Assembly (NCBI RefSeq): GCF_042663585.1
Contig: NZ_JBHTAN010000002.1
Location: 62,001 to 126,000 of the forward strand
Direction of reading: 5' to 3'
From: Natranaeroarchaeum sp042663585
GTDB lineage: Archaea > Halobacteriota > Halobacteria > Halobacteriales > Natronoarchaeaceae
Length of the DNA stretch: 64,000 bases
Shown here: one piece after another, positions 41,446-51,512 of the stretch
How positions within the stretch are numbered: position 1 is the first letter of the stretch
How the letters are laid out: every line of letters starts with the position of its first letter
Program-made: the position numbers and the translations under genes
Notes under the pieces: model-generated
Seen by the model: the letters and a program-made list of their open reading frames with translations, nothing else
The model's database searches: none
What the model was told of the DNA's origin: nothing

Positions 41446-42840
41446 TTACAACACCGCTCCTGGTGATTCCGGATACTGAATGATTTTCACGTCTTCGTCG
41501 CGGTTAGCGGGTGTTTCGCGCGCTAACTCGTCGACGAACAGCAGCCCCTTGACATCGACTGACTCCAGTAGATCTTCTGCGGACTCAACGTACTCGTCAG
41601 TCCCCGACTGTTTGACAAACGCCATGTACTCCAGTAGTTCCCGGAGCCCAGTTGCGACATAGTCGGTATTCTGCGTGTACTTCACTTCACCAAGGAACAC
41701 TTGTTCAAGTTCCGTCCCACCAGCCTCTGTCTCTCGGTATCTCTCTAAAACGATATCAGGACGGCCGCCCCACAGTGAATCACTGCCGCCACGCCCAAGC
41801 AGATCCTCAGAGATCGTTTGCCACCGGGAGAGCACCTCGTTCATACGGTACAAGTACCCGTCAGGCTCGATATCTTCAGAGCCAATTGATTCACTGAAGG
41901 ACAGCCTTTCACCGGTCGCATCGTGAGACAAGACGAATCGTGACCCGTCCTGTTCCCACGTAGCGATCGTCGACGGACTATCTCGACTGTCAGTCAACAC
42001 CCGATACTCCACGCCCTCGTACGAATCAAGTACGCGGAACACCCAGTACAGTTCGAACAGCGTGTCCGTGTTCGCTGGCGCAATGAGTGTGTGATTCAAG
42101 ATATCGCGCGCTTCGGTACTGTCCAACTCGTGGTTCATCAACTGCCGATACCGATCCAGCAAGACCGCTGCATCCTGATAGAACTGCGAACGCGAGCGCT
42201 TGACTGACTCGATGGTCCTGTCTGTGATATCAGTATCAGCGACGTTGATCCGCTGCAGGTAGATGTTCTGCTCGTAAATCCGGTCAAGCATCTCCGCTGC
42301 TGACTCTACACCCCGACCACTTCCACCTGTGTGCGGCATCACCCATTCGTTCAGCCAGTCATACCCCTCCGGGTTGTCCAGCGCGTACGCAAGGTCATCC
42401 GTAACGATCTCGTGAATAATCGTCAGTAACCGTTTCAGCACGAGATTCTCGTCGATGTTATAGTGCTCTTCAGGCTGCATACACACAAACAGCGGCTCAT
42501 CCAGCCGACCAGCGCGCGCCCGTGTCTTCACCGTTCCCTGCCAGTCGATCTGTCCGCGGATCTCACCACGGTACTGGAACGACTCCGGAGCGGTTGTCGT
42601 CTTCATCTGCCGAATCCGATCCTCCAATTGCCGCATAAAATCCAGGACACCGACTTCCGAGCTGTCGTCTTCAGCATCGGTCAAGACGAAGTGAATCCGA
42701 AGCAGCGTTTCGATGTCGTCAATATCCAGATCCGCGTGCGCCGACCCGATGACTCGATCGAATCGAACGCCTTTCCGGAGATACGTCTGAAAATCGTCGG
42801 CAATCTCTCCCAACAACGCCTCTTCAGTCGTCTTCGCCAT
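41446..42840 (-). CDS. mcrC: McrC-like nuclease subunit of a type IV restriction system (464 aa)
   Basis: The N-terminal half matches the McrC/DUF2357 layout (FQYRGEIRGQIDWQGTVKTRARAG, YNIDENLVLKRLLTIIHEIV). Near residue 370 a PD-(D/E)XK core appears: GGRPDIVLERY, then VFLGEVKYTQN, with a helix GLRELLEYMAFV. McrC supplies the nuclease activity and stimulates the GTPase of McrB. The gene lies 6 bp downstream of the mcrB-like gene on the same strand, the normal mcrBC order. The acidic and lysine residues needed for cutting are present. Confidence 0.8.
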   Translation of the reverse strand: MAKTTEEALLGEIADDFQTYLRKGVRFDRVIGSAHADLDIDDIETLLRIHFVLTDAEDDSSEVGVLDFMRQLEDRIRQMKTTTAPESFQYRGEIRGQIDWQGTVKTRARAGRLDEPLFVCMQPEEHYNIDENLVLKRLLTIIHEIVTDDLAYALDNPEGYDWLNEWVMPHTGGSGRGVESAAEMLDRIYEQNIYLQRINVADTDITDRTIESVKRSRSQFYQDAAVLLDRYRQLMNHELDSTEARDILNHTLIAPANTDTLFELYWVFRVLDSYEGVEYRVLTDSRDSPSTIATWEQDGSRFVLSHDATGERLSFSESIGSEDIEPDGYLYRMNEVLSRWQTISEDLLGRGGSDSLWGGRPDIVLERYRETEAGGTELEQVFLGEVKYTQNTDYVATGLRELLEYMAFVKQSGTDEYVESAEDLLESVDVKGLLFVDELARETPANRDEDVKIIQYPESPGAVL

Positions 42841-42846
42841 CTTCAG

Positions 42847-45480
42847 TTACTCTCCCCCACCCGGCTGCAGGTCAATCTGGAAGAAATCACGCGCGACTGT
42901 CCACAACTCACCAGTCTCGTCGTCAACAATCTCGTCAAGCGCCCCGATCAGCTGCTCTAACTCGTTTCGCCGCAGCCCCTCCAACTGCGGAAACACGTAC
43001 ATAATGATCGGCGAAACATAATCCGCGGTATCCGTTGAGGAAGCAGCTGCAACGTGTTCATAAATGTCTTCAACGATAGCTGGCCCGATGGCTCGCTGTT
43101 CATTAACCGCTCGCCAAATACGCCCGACCGTCTCGTAGTGCTGGTCTGCTTCCGGCACGCCACCGTTTGCCGCCCAGACTGCGACATAGTCCGCGACAAG
43201 TGATTCGAGTGCAGAATCATCACCATCCTCACGGGCAGGCAAATCAGGAATCCCGACCGGGACGAACGCCCAGCGCCGCATAAACGCGTAACTCATCTCG
43301 TACAGCGACGTCTTATCGAGCGTGTTCATCGTCGCCAGCATCCGCCAGTCCTCAGGGATGAAAAACCGGTTCTGCCCAATCTCCTCGTGGCTGCGGGACG
43401 CGTCGAGGATCTCAATCGGATCCCCGTCAGCGTCATCGAACGGTAACGTGACGCTCTCTCCCGTCAACGCCGAGAACAACGACCCGAACGCCTTATCGAT
43501 ATCTGCCCGGTTGAGTTCGTCGATGACCAACCACTCATTCGCTGGTGTCCCGTCGCCATCTGCCTGGAACCGGTCCAACACAACACCCGGCTCGAATTCC
43601 AGCGTATTCTGCGTGGTCGTTTGATACCCGCCGACCGTGTCGAACGTCGACCAATCAGCCGACGCTGTCACGAGCTCGTATGTATCTTCCCCGACTGTCG
43701 CCTCACACACCTGACGTGCCAGCTTTGTCTTCCCCGTTCCCGGCGGGCCAAACAACAAAACGTGATTCCCGTTTGCCAACGCTTGCTCCACCCGTGACTG
43801 AATTCGATCCCATTCCTCCTCCGGGAAATGCAAGTGCTCCTGCTCAACCGCAATCTCCGAATCCGGGACCGAAAGCTCCGAAGCGAAGTCATCAAACCGC
43901 GTCATCTCGCATAACTCCAGAATCCGCTCGTACTCACCCTCTGTGAGTTGCGTGATGACGAAGCTGTTGTCAGATTCAACGAGTCGGCTGCCATCTAACT
44001 CCGCGTCTGACTTCACATCCCGCCAACTTGCTCCATCTAATGACTCCTCCCATTGGAGCGTGATGCCTTCCACGGGTTCCGAATAACCTGACGTGGAAGC
44101 CTCCTCGTGTAATCCACGCACAACATGCGCTCGCCCGACAACCTCCTTCACCGGCGCAATCTGATATATTAATACCTGATCCCCTGGCATCGCCTCCTGA
44201 TACGCCTCCAGATTCCGTCGCGTTTCACCGGCTGAATTTGTCACCTGGTAAAACGACTCACCGCCCTCTTGATGCCAGTCAGTGGCCTCAGCATTCACCC
44301 AGAAGTACTGCGTTTCCCCTTCCGGCTCCGGTGGTTCTATTGCTGCTGCGTCCAAAAGATATGCACCAGCTTCCGGTGTGAGGTGGCAAAGATACGCCTG
44401 CAGCACCTTCCCAGCGTCGTTCAATGGGTACCTAGTTTTCTCCTGCCGGACCTCCGGATCAAGCAGCCCGTCCCGAATTTCGTCTAGCGGCACTGGATCA
44501 CTTAACCGCTCTGTCGACAGATCGACGAAGAAGTGCTGTTCACCGTCGAATTCATCCTGATACGCTTCCGCCTCAACGACTGAACACGCACGGATCTCCT
44601 GATTCGCGTAATGGAAAACGACATCCCCCGGATCCAAAACTGTAAGATCGCGTTGCCACTTCGTATCCGTTGACCGAAGATACTCCCCGTCTAATTCTTC
44701 ATCGTGCGTTTGATTTACCCAATAAAAATCGATGTCGTCCTCAACGTCAGGTAATGCATCGGGTTCGACTGCGTCAGGAGCGAGAAGATCGCTCCAACTC
44801 CAAATCATCGTTTGGACGTGTAGCATCGACGGGTCCTCCACCCGCCCTTCAAGCCGCGTTAACAGTTGCGCACACGCCTCGTTTAATTCCTGATACTGAC
44901 GCGCATCGAACCCTTGATTCACCTTGTAGTCCGCGAACTCACCGAAGAAATCCCGCATCTGCGTCCACTTGTAGTGAACATACTGATCCGGATGGACAAA
45001 CATCAGAAGACACCCACCGAGTCCAAGCAGCGAACCAGGCGCACTCCCAGCTTCCACATCCGCGTAAAACTCCCGAAACCGGTCTAATCGCTCTACGAGA
45101 TCTTCAGTCGGATCAAAGAAAAACGAAAGCGTATCTGCAGTTGCTTCGGCGTCCGTTTCAGAAACCTCTTTGAACTCATGCCACGCTACACCGCCATTCT
45201 GCCCACCACCTAACATATACGCCGGAATTTTCGTGTCGATACTCACCTGCTCATCAAGCACTTCAAGCAGCACCGGAACATCACTCGGCGATAACTCCGT
45301 CACCTCCGTGTCCGCTAAGAATTCTGCTTCCAAATGCCGCTGATAATCCCATTTCCACGTTTCCCACCCAACAGGCGACGCCGCACCTTCCTCATACCCA
45401 CCAGCATCCCACACCTCAACAAACCGATCAACAATATCATCGATTCCGTTAAACACAATCTCAGAAGACGATTCACTCAT
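42847..45480 (-). CDS. mcrB: McrB-like AAA+ GTPase with two EVE-type base-binding domains (877 aa)
   Basis: After a helical N-terminal region (1-245) there are two EVE/PUA-like modules: about 250-370 (DFYWVNQTHDEE ... DVVFHYANQEIRACSVV) and about 390-520 (QYFWVNAEATDW ... DQVLIYQIAPVKEVVGRAHVV). The AAA+ domain has Walker A FGPPGTGKT (577-585), Walker B LVIDELNRAD (651-660) and the McrB signature MNTLDKT (718-724), which selects GTP in the family. EVE domains bind modified cytosines by base flipping, so the system should restrict phage or viral DNA carrying modified bases. mcrC follows by 6 bp. Confidence 0.88.
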   Translation of the reverse strand: MSESSSEIVFNGIDDIVDRFVEVWDAGGYEEGAASPVGWETWKWDYQRHLEAEFLADTEVTELSPSDVPVLLEVLDEQVSIDTKIPAYMLGGGQNGGVAWHEFKEVSETDAEATADTLSFFFDPTEDLVERLDRFREFYADVEAGSAPGSLLGLGGCLLMFVHPDQYVHYKWTQMRDFFGEFADYKVNQGFDARQYQELNEACAQLLTRLEGRVEDPSMLHVQTMIWSWSDLLAPDAVEPDALPDVEDDIDFYWVNQTHDEELDGEYLRSTDTKWQRDLTVLDPGDVVFHYANQEIRACSVVEAEAYQDEFDGEQHFFVDLSTERLSDPVPLDEIRDGLLDPEVRQEKTRYPLNDAGKVLQAYLCHLTPEAGAYLLDAAAIEPPEPEGETQYFWVNAEATDWHQEGGESFYQVTNSAGETRRNLEAYQEAMPGDQVLIYQIAPVKEVVGRAHVVRGLHEEASTSGYSEPVEGITLQWEESLDGASWRDVKSDAELDGSRLVESDNSFVITQLTEGEYERILELCEMTRFDDFASELSVPDSEIAVEQEHLHFPEEEWDRIQSRVEQALANGNHVLLFGPPGTGKTKLARQVCEATVGEDTYELVTASADWSTFDTVGGYQTTTQNTLEFEPGVVLDRFQADGDGTPANEWLVIDELNRADIDKAFGSLFSALTGESVTLPFDDADGDPIEILDASRSHEEIGQNRFFIPEDWRMLATMNTLDKTSLYEMSYAFMRRWAFVPVGIPDLPAREDGDDSALESLVADYVAVWAANGGVPEADQHYETVGRIWRAVNEQRAIGPAIVEDIYEHVAAASSTDTADYVSPIIMYVFPQLEGLRRNELEQLIGALDEIVDDETGELWTVARDFFQIDLQPGGGE

Positions 45481-45611
45481 TCACCAATACTGTCTCATCT
45501 ACTCGCTTAAACGTACTCCAACGAATATGCCACATACACCGAAACAGTAGTTTCCCGACTTTGACCCAGCTCCCTGTGAGTGAAAACAGACCGTTCCACA
45601 GTATCCGTGTC

Positions 45612-46958
45612 TCACTCTTCACTGAACTCGCTCACTTCAGTGACGAGATTCCCGAAGCGTCGAAGCAACACTTCGGCGTTTTCCTTCGTTGTTGTCGGCT
45701 GATACTGTCCGTCATCATACTCTGCCAGTTGGATACCTGGATGAGCTAACAGATTGAGTGACTGCTCAATGACGTGCTTATCTGGAACACGCTCCTCCGC
45801 GTACATTCCTTTCAGAATCAGGCGGAGTCGAGCAGCGGTCCCTTCCTCTGGATCTGCTCGTTGAAGCGCTTCCATCACCGCTAACAAGTCCTCAGTACCA
45901 TCAAGACGAGTCCGTAGTTCATCATCGATCTGATCAAGCCGGTCATCTTGGAATGCACCCGGCTCAGTGAGATACATCGACAGTTCTTCCGGCGGGATTC
46001 CATAGGCATCACGCCGATCTAAGAGCGCTTGGAGGTGATCGGTTGCAAGGAGGACAATCCCCTGTCGGTCCGCATCTTCAATTGCTGCCGGGGTAAAGCC
46101 AGGCGCAACAACAATCGCTTGGTCGGCTGAGTGCCGCTCTTTATGCCCCTGAATTCGTGTTGCATCCGGCGAGGCCAGCGTCCCACTGCTTCGCGCCTTC
46201 ACTTCGATGACTGCGTGAATTGGAGCCGTAATTTCAACATCCGTATCATCTCCGCCTTCAATCCATCGTGCTTCAAACCCCAGCCGAGAGAACCCCTTGG
46301 CGACCAGTTCTTCCAACTCCTCATATTGGTCACCATCCCGACTCGCCGCAACGATACGCTCTCCCAGATCGATTTCCTGTTCCTCTTCAGACTCCTCCTG
46401 CGACGGCTCCTCATCGAACTCATGAACCCGGACACCGCTCCCCGTTAACTCATTAACCGCGGTTTCAACGGACTCATACGCATCCTCTACATCGCGGATA
46501 CGCGAATCCGACACCCGACTGAATCCCTGCGGGATATAATTATCTTGGTACCCAACCAACTCGTTGAACGACTCGATATCCACATCAATCTCCGCCACAC
46601 CAGTCAAGAACACCAAATACCGCCACGGACTTTCAGGATCCCACGGATTCCCCTCAGTACGCCAGAGATGCTCTGCCAGGTCCAGATCATCACGTGTCCG
46701 AACAACCGTGGCCTGCGCAATGTACCTCCCATCCCGATAGATTAACGCGATGTCCCCACCCTCCACGAACTGCCACTTCGAATCAACTGACGTCCCCCAA
46801 AGATGCACTTTCTCCGACTCTGAATCAGTAACGGCCTCAACTTCGGCGTCAGAAAGATGCTCCTCAAACTCCGCTGGGTCATGGCCCCCCTTCACAGACT
46901 GCAGATAATCCTGATAGGCATCCTCACGTCCAGCTGTAATAATGGCAATCCCCGTCAT
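45612..46958 (-). CDS. EVE-like domain fused to Mrr-type restriction nuclease (448 aa)
   Basis: Start taken at ATG 46958 (MTGIAIITAGREDAYQDY); a TTG at 46976 is the alternative. Residues 1-170 are EVE-like (VHLWGTSVDSKWQFVEGGDIALIYRDGRYIAQATVVR, WRYLVFLTGVAEIDV). Residues about 215-320 are an Mrr_cat domain: YEELEELVAKGFSRLGFEARWIEGGDDTDVEI, then HAVIEVKARSSG (E, K) and AIVVAPGF. The C-terminal part is helical. It sits 131 bp upstream of the mcrB-like gene on the same strand, so the three probably form one modification-dependent restriction locus with two different nucleases. Confidence 0.83.
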   Translation of the reverse strand: MTGIAIITAGREDAYQDYLQSVKGGHDPAEFEEHLSDAEVEAVTDSESEKVHLWGTSVDSKWQFVEGGDIALIYRDGRYIAQATVVRTRDDLDLAEHLWRTEGNPWDPESPWRYLVFLTGVAEIDVDIESFNELVGYQDNYIPQGFSRVSDSRIRDVEDAYESVETAVNELTGSGVRVHEFDEEPSQEESEEEQEIDLGERIVAASRDGDQYEELEELVAKGFSRLGFEARWIEGGDDTDVEITAPIHAVIEVKARSSGTLASPDATRIQGHKERHSADQAIVVAPGFTPAAIEDADRQGIVLLATDHLQALLDRRDAYGIPPEELSMYLTEPGAFQDDRLDQIDDELRTRLDGTEDLLAVMEALQRADPEEGTAARLRLILKGMYAEERVPDKHVIEQSLNLLAHPGIQLAEYDDGQYQPTTTKENAEVLLRRFGNLVTEVSEFSEE

Positions 46959-47151
46959 TCGTAAGTAAGTGAACAACTACTCGGTCAGGAGAAAAATCAT
47001 CGGGGTAGACAGGGCATCTATCGGTTACTCTGCGGTCTGAATTCCGGTATGAATGTCAGAATGGCCTATCAATGTGGTCTCAGATTTCGGATCGGCGTCC
47101 ACAACAAACATACCATTGTCCGACGCGCATTATTTCTGGAGGTCTGTTTAG

Positions 47152-47889
47152 ATGGGCACACTTGACATCGACATTGAAACCGCGAGCCCGTTCGAAGAGC
47201 CGCCCGACAACTCGAACGACACCCGGTACTTCGAATTCTTCTCTGTCAGCCTCGCGTACGCTAGCGACCTGGACGACACACCAGAAACCGAGGTGTTGTT
47301 TCGGAGCGGCGACTGGGACGATCAGTATACGATTGACCTCTACGAGCGCCTCTTCGAGTGGTGTGATGACCGCAGCGTAGATCGTCTCTTGACGTACAAT
47401 GGTGCCTGGTTCGACGGCACGCACTTGCTGAACTGGGCCCGCGACATCGACGATAGTGCTGACCGAGACTTCTTACCACGCACAGAGGATTTGTTCGAGA
47501 ACCACGTTGATGTCGCACTCGCAGCTGCCGACGAGTATGAAGCCGAGCTCTGGGACGACCAGCACATCCTCCCTGACTGGAAAGTCTACGACCTCGCTGG
47601 CATCGACAACGACAGCGTCTGGTACGACGACTACGACTTCCCAGACAACTACCTCTCTGGAATAGACGGCAAAGCTGTCCAAGGCAAGCACATCGGGCAA
47701 GTCCTCGGCGATAAATACGTGCAAAACGTCGAAGCCGGCATCGAACATACCAGCGTCCACCGCGAACTCACACAACTCCTCAAAGACTACTGCATCAGCG
47801 ACGTCGCGGACCTCATCAACCTCTACACCGCCCTCGGTGGTCCCAGCCTCGACGATACCTACCGCCGGCCCGCCACCAACATCGTCTGA
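47152..47889 (+). CDS. DEDD-type 3'-5' exonuclease (245 aa)
   Basis: The RNase H-like exonuclease motifs are in order: ExoI MGTLDIDIETASPF (Asp and Glu), ExoII YNGAWFDGTHLLNWA (Asn/Asp), and ExoIII DYCISDVADLINLY (Tyr/Asp). The core resembles the predicted PolB-like 3'-5' exonuclease family. There is no polymerase domain, so it would act as a free-standing nuclease on single-stranded 3' ends. The ATG at 47152 lies at the beginning of ExoI, leaving almost no leader. The gene is convergent with the Rad50-like gene, 62 bp away. Confidence 0.78.
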   Translation: MGTLDIDIETASPFEEPPDNSNDTRYFEFFSVSLAYASDLDDTPETEVLFRSGDWDDQYTIDLYERLFEWCDDRSVDRLLTYNGAWFDGTHLLNWARDIDDSADRDFLPRTEDLFENHVDVALAAADEYEAELWDDQHILPDWKVYDLAGIDNDSVWYDDYDFPDNYLSGIDGKAVQGKHIGQVLGDKYVQNVEAGIEHTSVHRELTQLLKDYCISDVADLINLYTALGGPSLDDTYRRPATNIV

Positions 47890-47951
47890 ATTCGATTTAC
47901 CTCGCTATCTTGGTGCGCAAAATCCCTGAGAAGATTTTGATCGAGGAGCTC

Positions 47952-50900
47952 TCAGTCCGTTTTCTCACTCGGCTCCGAATCCGCCGAAATCCGATTAAGG
48001 AGTCTGTCTGCGGCTGTTGCTGCGGTGGTTGGTTCCAGTCCGTGCTGACAGTAGGCATCAACCACGGCTGACCGGATTTGTTCGTCAGGCCACTTCGGGC
48101 GCGGGTCAAGATAGCCCTCATCGCGGAGACATTCCCGGAGTTTTTCGGTTTTGCGCGAGCCGAATCGGTGGATGTCTGGGACCCTCTGAAGAAGCGCGTC
48201 TGGATCGCCATCAACCTGATCGGCCAACGCACTAACTTCATCAATAAAATTGTCGCTAACAGCGTCGACCGCTTCTAGTACGTCACGGCCAACTGCCTTT
48301 CCGCGTCCGACCGTATATCCATCAACGAACGCTTCCAGTGCCGCACCGTGCCGACGAACCTGCTCGCGGGCTGACTCCGACATGAGACCATCAATGGCAC
48401 CGATCTCCAGTAGCGACCGGAGATGCCCCCAGCGCTCAATACCTGCTGCACGGAGTCGATGCAATACTTCGGGGTCCTCAGTCACGTACCAGAGCGGAGC
48501 TGAGGCCGCTCCCTGTCGTGGGTCGAACGTCGGGACATCCAGCCGTTCACGGTACGTCCGGTGATCGTCGCCGTCCGGGACTGGCACGTCGATTGCACTG
48601 GATGTTTCGAGTGTCGGTGGTTCAGCGATAGGGTCGTGCCCGTCGCTCGCCGTCAACTGCTGGAGACTGTACTCAACGTCCGACTCTTCAAGCCGCGTCT
48701 CCCACCGTGCGCGTTCGTCGTGCCGGGCCGTGAAGTAGAATACCTGCCTCCCTGCCCGGGCCAGGTCAATCACGGTGTCAAGGACCGTTTCGGCTCGTTG
48801 GTCATCGAACGGTGCCAGCGTCTCGTCAAGCAACAACGGGGGCGCAGTCTCCTGCTCTCTGTGTTCGACGAAAGCGACCCGAACCGCGAGCAGGACCTGC
48901 ACGCGCGTCCCACTCGACAAATCGTTTAGATCAACGCGTCGCTGTTCTCCCGTATCATATGCCCTGAACGTACCATCATCGAGTCTGAGCTCGAACTGCC
49001 CGTCAGTAATCCGCCGCAAGAGATCATCCGCCCGCTGAAACACCGGCTCCTGGTTGCTGGTAACTGTCTCCGCTTCGACGGACTCAAGAAGTGTATCCGT
49101 GACCGCATCGGCCACGTCCGCTTCGAGCGCTTCCTCAAGACCGCGCAAGGCTTCACCTCGCTCTTGAACGGCGTCAGCAATCTCCGTCGACGCCTTCGCG
49201 TCCTCGATTTCCTTCTCCAACGTCGTTTTTTCCTGTAACAGCTCGTCGTACTGGTTCGCAAGCTCCTGTTTTTCGTCTAACTCTTGTTCCAAGTCGTCCC
49301 TGTCTCGCTCTTCGATCTCTTCCTCGTAAGCATCGTGGTCACGAAGGTCTGAACGGCGATTCTCAAGTGTGGTCTCCGCAGTACCTTTCGCCTCAACGGC
49401 TGCTTCGTACTCCGAGTACTGCTCACACAGCGCTGCAAGCCGCTCCCGGTCACCAGACTCCAAGCCACGCTCAGTGAATAATACCTCTCGGTCGGCCCTG
49501 TACCGGTCGAGTTCCTCGTGGGCCGCAGCAACGTTCCCGTCTACCTCTGTGAGTTGCTGAGTTGCATTCTCGTAGTCGCGCTGTCGCTGGTCGAGACTCT
49601 CAACAGCAGCTGTCGCATCGGCACTCGTTTCGAACGCATAGGAGTACGCGTCAGTAGCGTAGGGCTTGATCGTCGCGCAGAACTGCTCCCGATACGTCTC
49701 GACCTGATCGCTGGCTTCCTGTAGCGCCGCCTGTTTCCCAACGACGGTTTCATCAGCAGCCTGCCAGCGCTCAACACGCTCGACTGTCACCGCCAGTTCA
49801 ATGTCGTCGTCAATCTCGGTGTCGAACCGGTCCCGAAGGCGCTCACGCGCCGTCTCCAGTTCATCCCTGACGTCGTCGATATCGAACTGCGCACGGAGCT
49901 CATCCTGCTTCTGAGCCTCCTGCTCGTCCACTTCGATGACACGCAGTCGCTCACGAAGGTCAGCTACCCGGTCCCTGACAACATCAGGTTCCCACGAATC
50001 TGGCTCTGGAAGTCCAGTCTGCCGGAACGTCTCCGCATGGGTAGCTCTAGCAGTATTGTCAGATCCAGTATCGTCACTCCTCGCGGAGAGAGCCGCGTAG
50101 CCAGCGAGAGCGAGCCCGAGGACAGTCAGCAGGCCCCCAGCAGGATTGACGGTAAGCGCGATTACGACGCCTGACAGCGCCGTCAAGAGCCCCGCTGTGA
50201 TGGCCACTGCAACAGGGCCTCGACTACTCGGCTCGTCAGTCGCTTGTGCTGGCGGGGCTGCGAGCCAGTTCTCAAGCGCATTCCGCCCGCTTTCTAGCGT
50301 TTCACGATCTGCGGATTCCCTCGACTCTCCAGCGAGCCACTCATCAATAGCAGCTTCAACCTGTGCTTTCCCATCAACTTCCGACACCTTCGAAACGAAC
50401 GACCGAAGCTCGGCAAGGTCGTCCGTATCAATCTCTCGGAGGGTCTCGCCGTCAAGGTCCAGGGGAATCTTTTCCCGTATCTCACTGCGCTTGGCTTCTG
50501 CGTCAGCTACTTTACGCTGCAATCGGTCACGATTATCTTCAGCATCATCGAGTTCATCCCGGTACTCTCGAAGCGTCTGCAACACCTCATCGGTAACGCC
50601 GTCCTCCGGGAGTTCCGTGCCGGCCAGTTTGTCAGCAGCCTCACGGTATTTTACGGCCGCTTCCTGCTCAACGCGTTTCTGTTGCGCTATCTGCTCATCA
50701 AGATCGTTGAGCTGGTCTAGTTCATCCCCATCGAACGAAGCCAACTCATCTGGGAATGACGTGACTTCATCGATCCGCTGGTCGTAGGCGTCCTGCGCCT
50801 TCCGATACTCAATCGCCGTCTCAAGCAGATCAACGCGCTCACTCGCATCGGCGGCAGCCGCGAGATCCTCTTCGAGTTGACTGAGACGGGCCCGTTCGGC

Positions 50901-51512
50901 TTCCAGATCCGGCGCGTCCCTCCGCAGTTCCTCAACTTGGTCGATGGCTGCCGCCGCCTCTTTCGTAGCACTAATTCCTCGTGTGGCGGGGCTGGCCCCG
51001 TCAGTCAGGCCGAAATCCCCACGGACTGCGTCGATATTGAACCCACCAGTCGATTCGCGCTGAATGACGCTTGCAAACTCGCCGTCGTCCGTTTCCTCTT
51101 GCAGCATGTCGTGCAACGACAATGCGTACCGACGACCGCCATCCAGCGACGGCACCGGGATCGCGTCAGCGGGTTCGCCATCACGAAAGTGCTCGCTGAC
51201 ACCACCGTGCAGTTCGATCCGCCGCGACTCCCCATCGTAGGTCAGTTCACTCCGAACAGTCGCAGAGGAAGGGGCCTCCTCGGGCCACAACGACCAGCGG
51301 ATCGCTTCCGCCAGCGTCGATTTCCCAGCTGCATTTGCGCCGTACACAACGTTGACTCCTGGCGAAAACCCGTCAAGCGAGAAGCCAGCCGTCTCAAACC
51401 CGGGCGCACGGTCGAGGGTAACAGCGTTAATTGCGACCGGGGTCTCTCGGCTTCCTTCTGTGTCACTGTCGGTATCAGGCTGGTCAGCGTCGGTCGGGAC
51501 GGGCTCACTCAT
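47952..51512 (-). CDS. YhaN/Rad50-like SMC ATPase with membrane hairpin in the coiled coil (1186 aa)
   Basis: Start at ATG 51512 (MSEPVPTDADQ), overlapping the end of the nuclease gene by 8 bp; the frame above it is shadow. The ATPase head is split: Walker A YGANAAGKST (57-66) at the start, and the signature and Walker B DLSSGTRVQVLLAVR ... PPLLLDETLAPFDD near 920-965. Long coiled coils fill the middle. At 433-476, where Rad50 has its zinc hook, there are instead two hydrophobic helices (VAVAITAGLLTALSGVVIAL, LLTVLGLALAGYAALSA), as in bacterial YhaN; there is no CxxC. A C-terminal extension of about 180 residues has helix-hairpin-like elements. Confidence 0.85.
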   Translation of the reverse strand: MSEPVPTDADQPDTDSDTEGSRETPVAINAVTLDRAPGFETAGFSLDGFSPGVNVVYGANAAGKSTLAEAIRWSLWPEEAPSSATVRSELTYDGESRRIELHGGVSEHFRDGEPADAIPVPSLDGGRRYALSLHDMLQEETDDGEFASVIQRESTGGFNIDAVRGDFGLTDGASPATRGISATKEAAAAIDQVEELRRDAPDLEAERARLSQLEEDLAAAADASERVDLLETAIEYRKAQDAYDQRIDEVTSFPDELASFDGDELDQLNDLDEQIAQQKRVEQEAAVKYREAADKLAGTELPEDGVTDEVLQTLREYRDELDDAEDNRDRLQRKVADAEAKRSEIREKIPLDLDGETLREIDTDDLAELRSFVSKVSEVDGKAQVEAAIDEWLAGESRESADRETLESGRNALENWLAAPPAQATDEPSSRGPVAVAITAGLLTALSGVVIALTVNPAGGLLTVLGLALAGYAALSARSDDTGSDNTARATHAETFRQTGLPEPDSWEPDVVRDRVADLRERLRVIEVDEQEAQKQDELRAQFDIDDVRDELETARERLRDRFDTEIDDDIELAVTVERVERWQAADETVVGKQAALQEASDQVETYREQFCATIKPYATDAYSYAFETSADATAAVESLDQRQRDYENATQQLTEVDGNVAAAHEELDRYRADREVLFTERGLESGDRERLAALCEQYSEYEAAVEAKGTAETTLENRRSDLRDHDAYEEEIEERDRDDLEQELDEKQELANQYDELLQEKTTLEKEIEDAKASTEIADAVQERGEALRGLEEALEADVADAVTDTLLESVEAETVTSNQEPVFQRADDLLRRITDGQFELRLDDGTFRAYDTGEQRRVDLNDLSSGTRVQVLLAVRVAFVEHREQETAPPLLLDETLAPFDDQRAETVLDTVIDLARAGRQVFYFTARHDERARWETRLEESDVEYSLQQLTASDGHDPIAEPPTLETSSAIDVPVPDGDDHRTYRERLDVPTFDPRQGAASAPLWYVTEDPEVLHRLRAAGIERWGHLRSLLEIGAIDGLMSESAREQVRRHGAALEAFVDGYTVGRGKAVGRDVLEAVDAVSDNFIDEVSALADQVDGDPDALLQRVPDIHRFGSRKTEKLRECLRDEGYLDPRPKWPDEQIRSAVVDAYCQHGLEPTTAATAADRLLNRISADSEPSEKTD

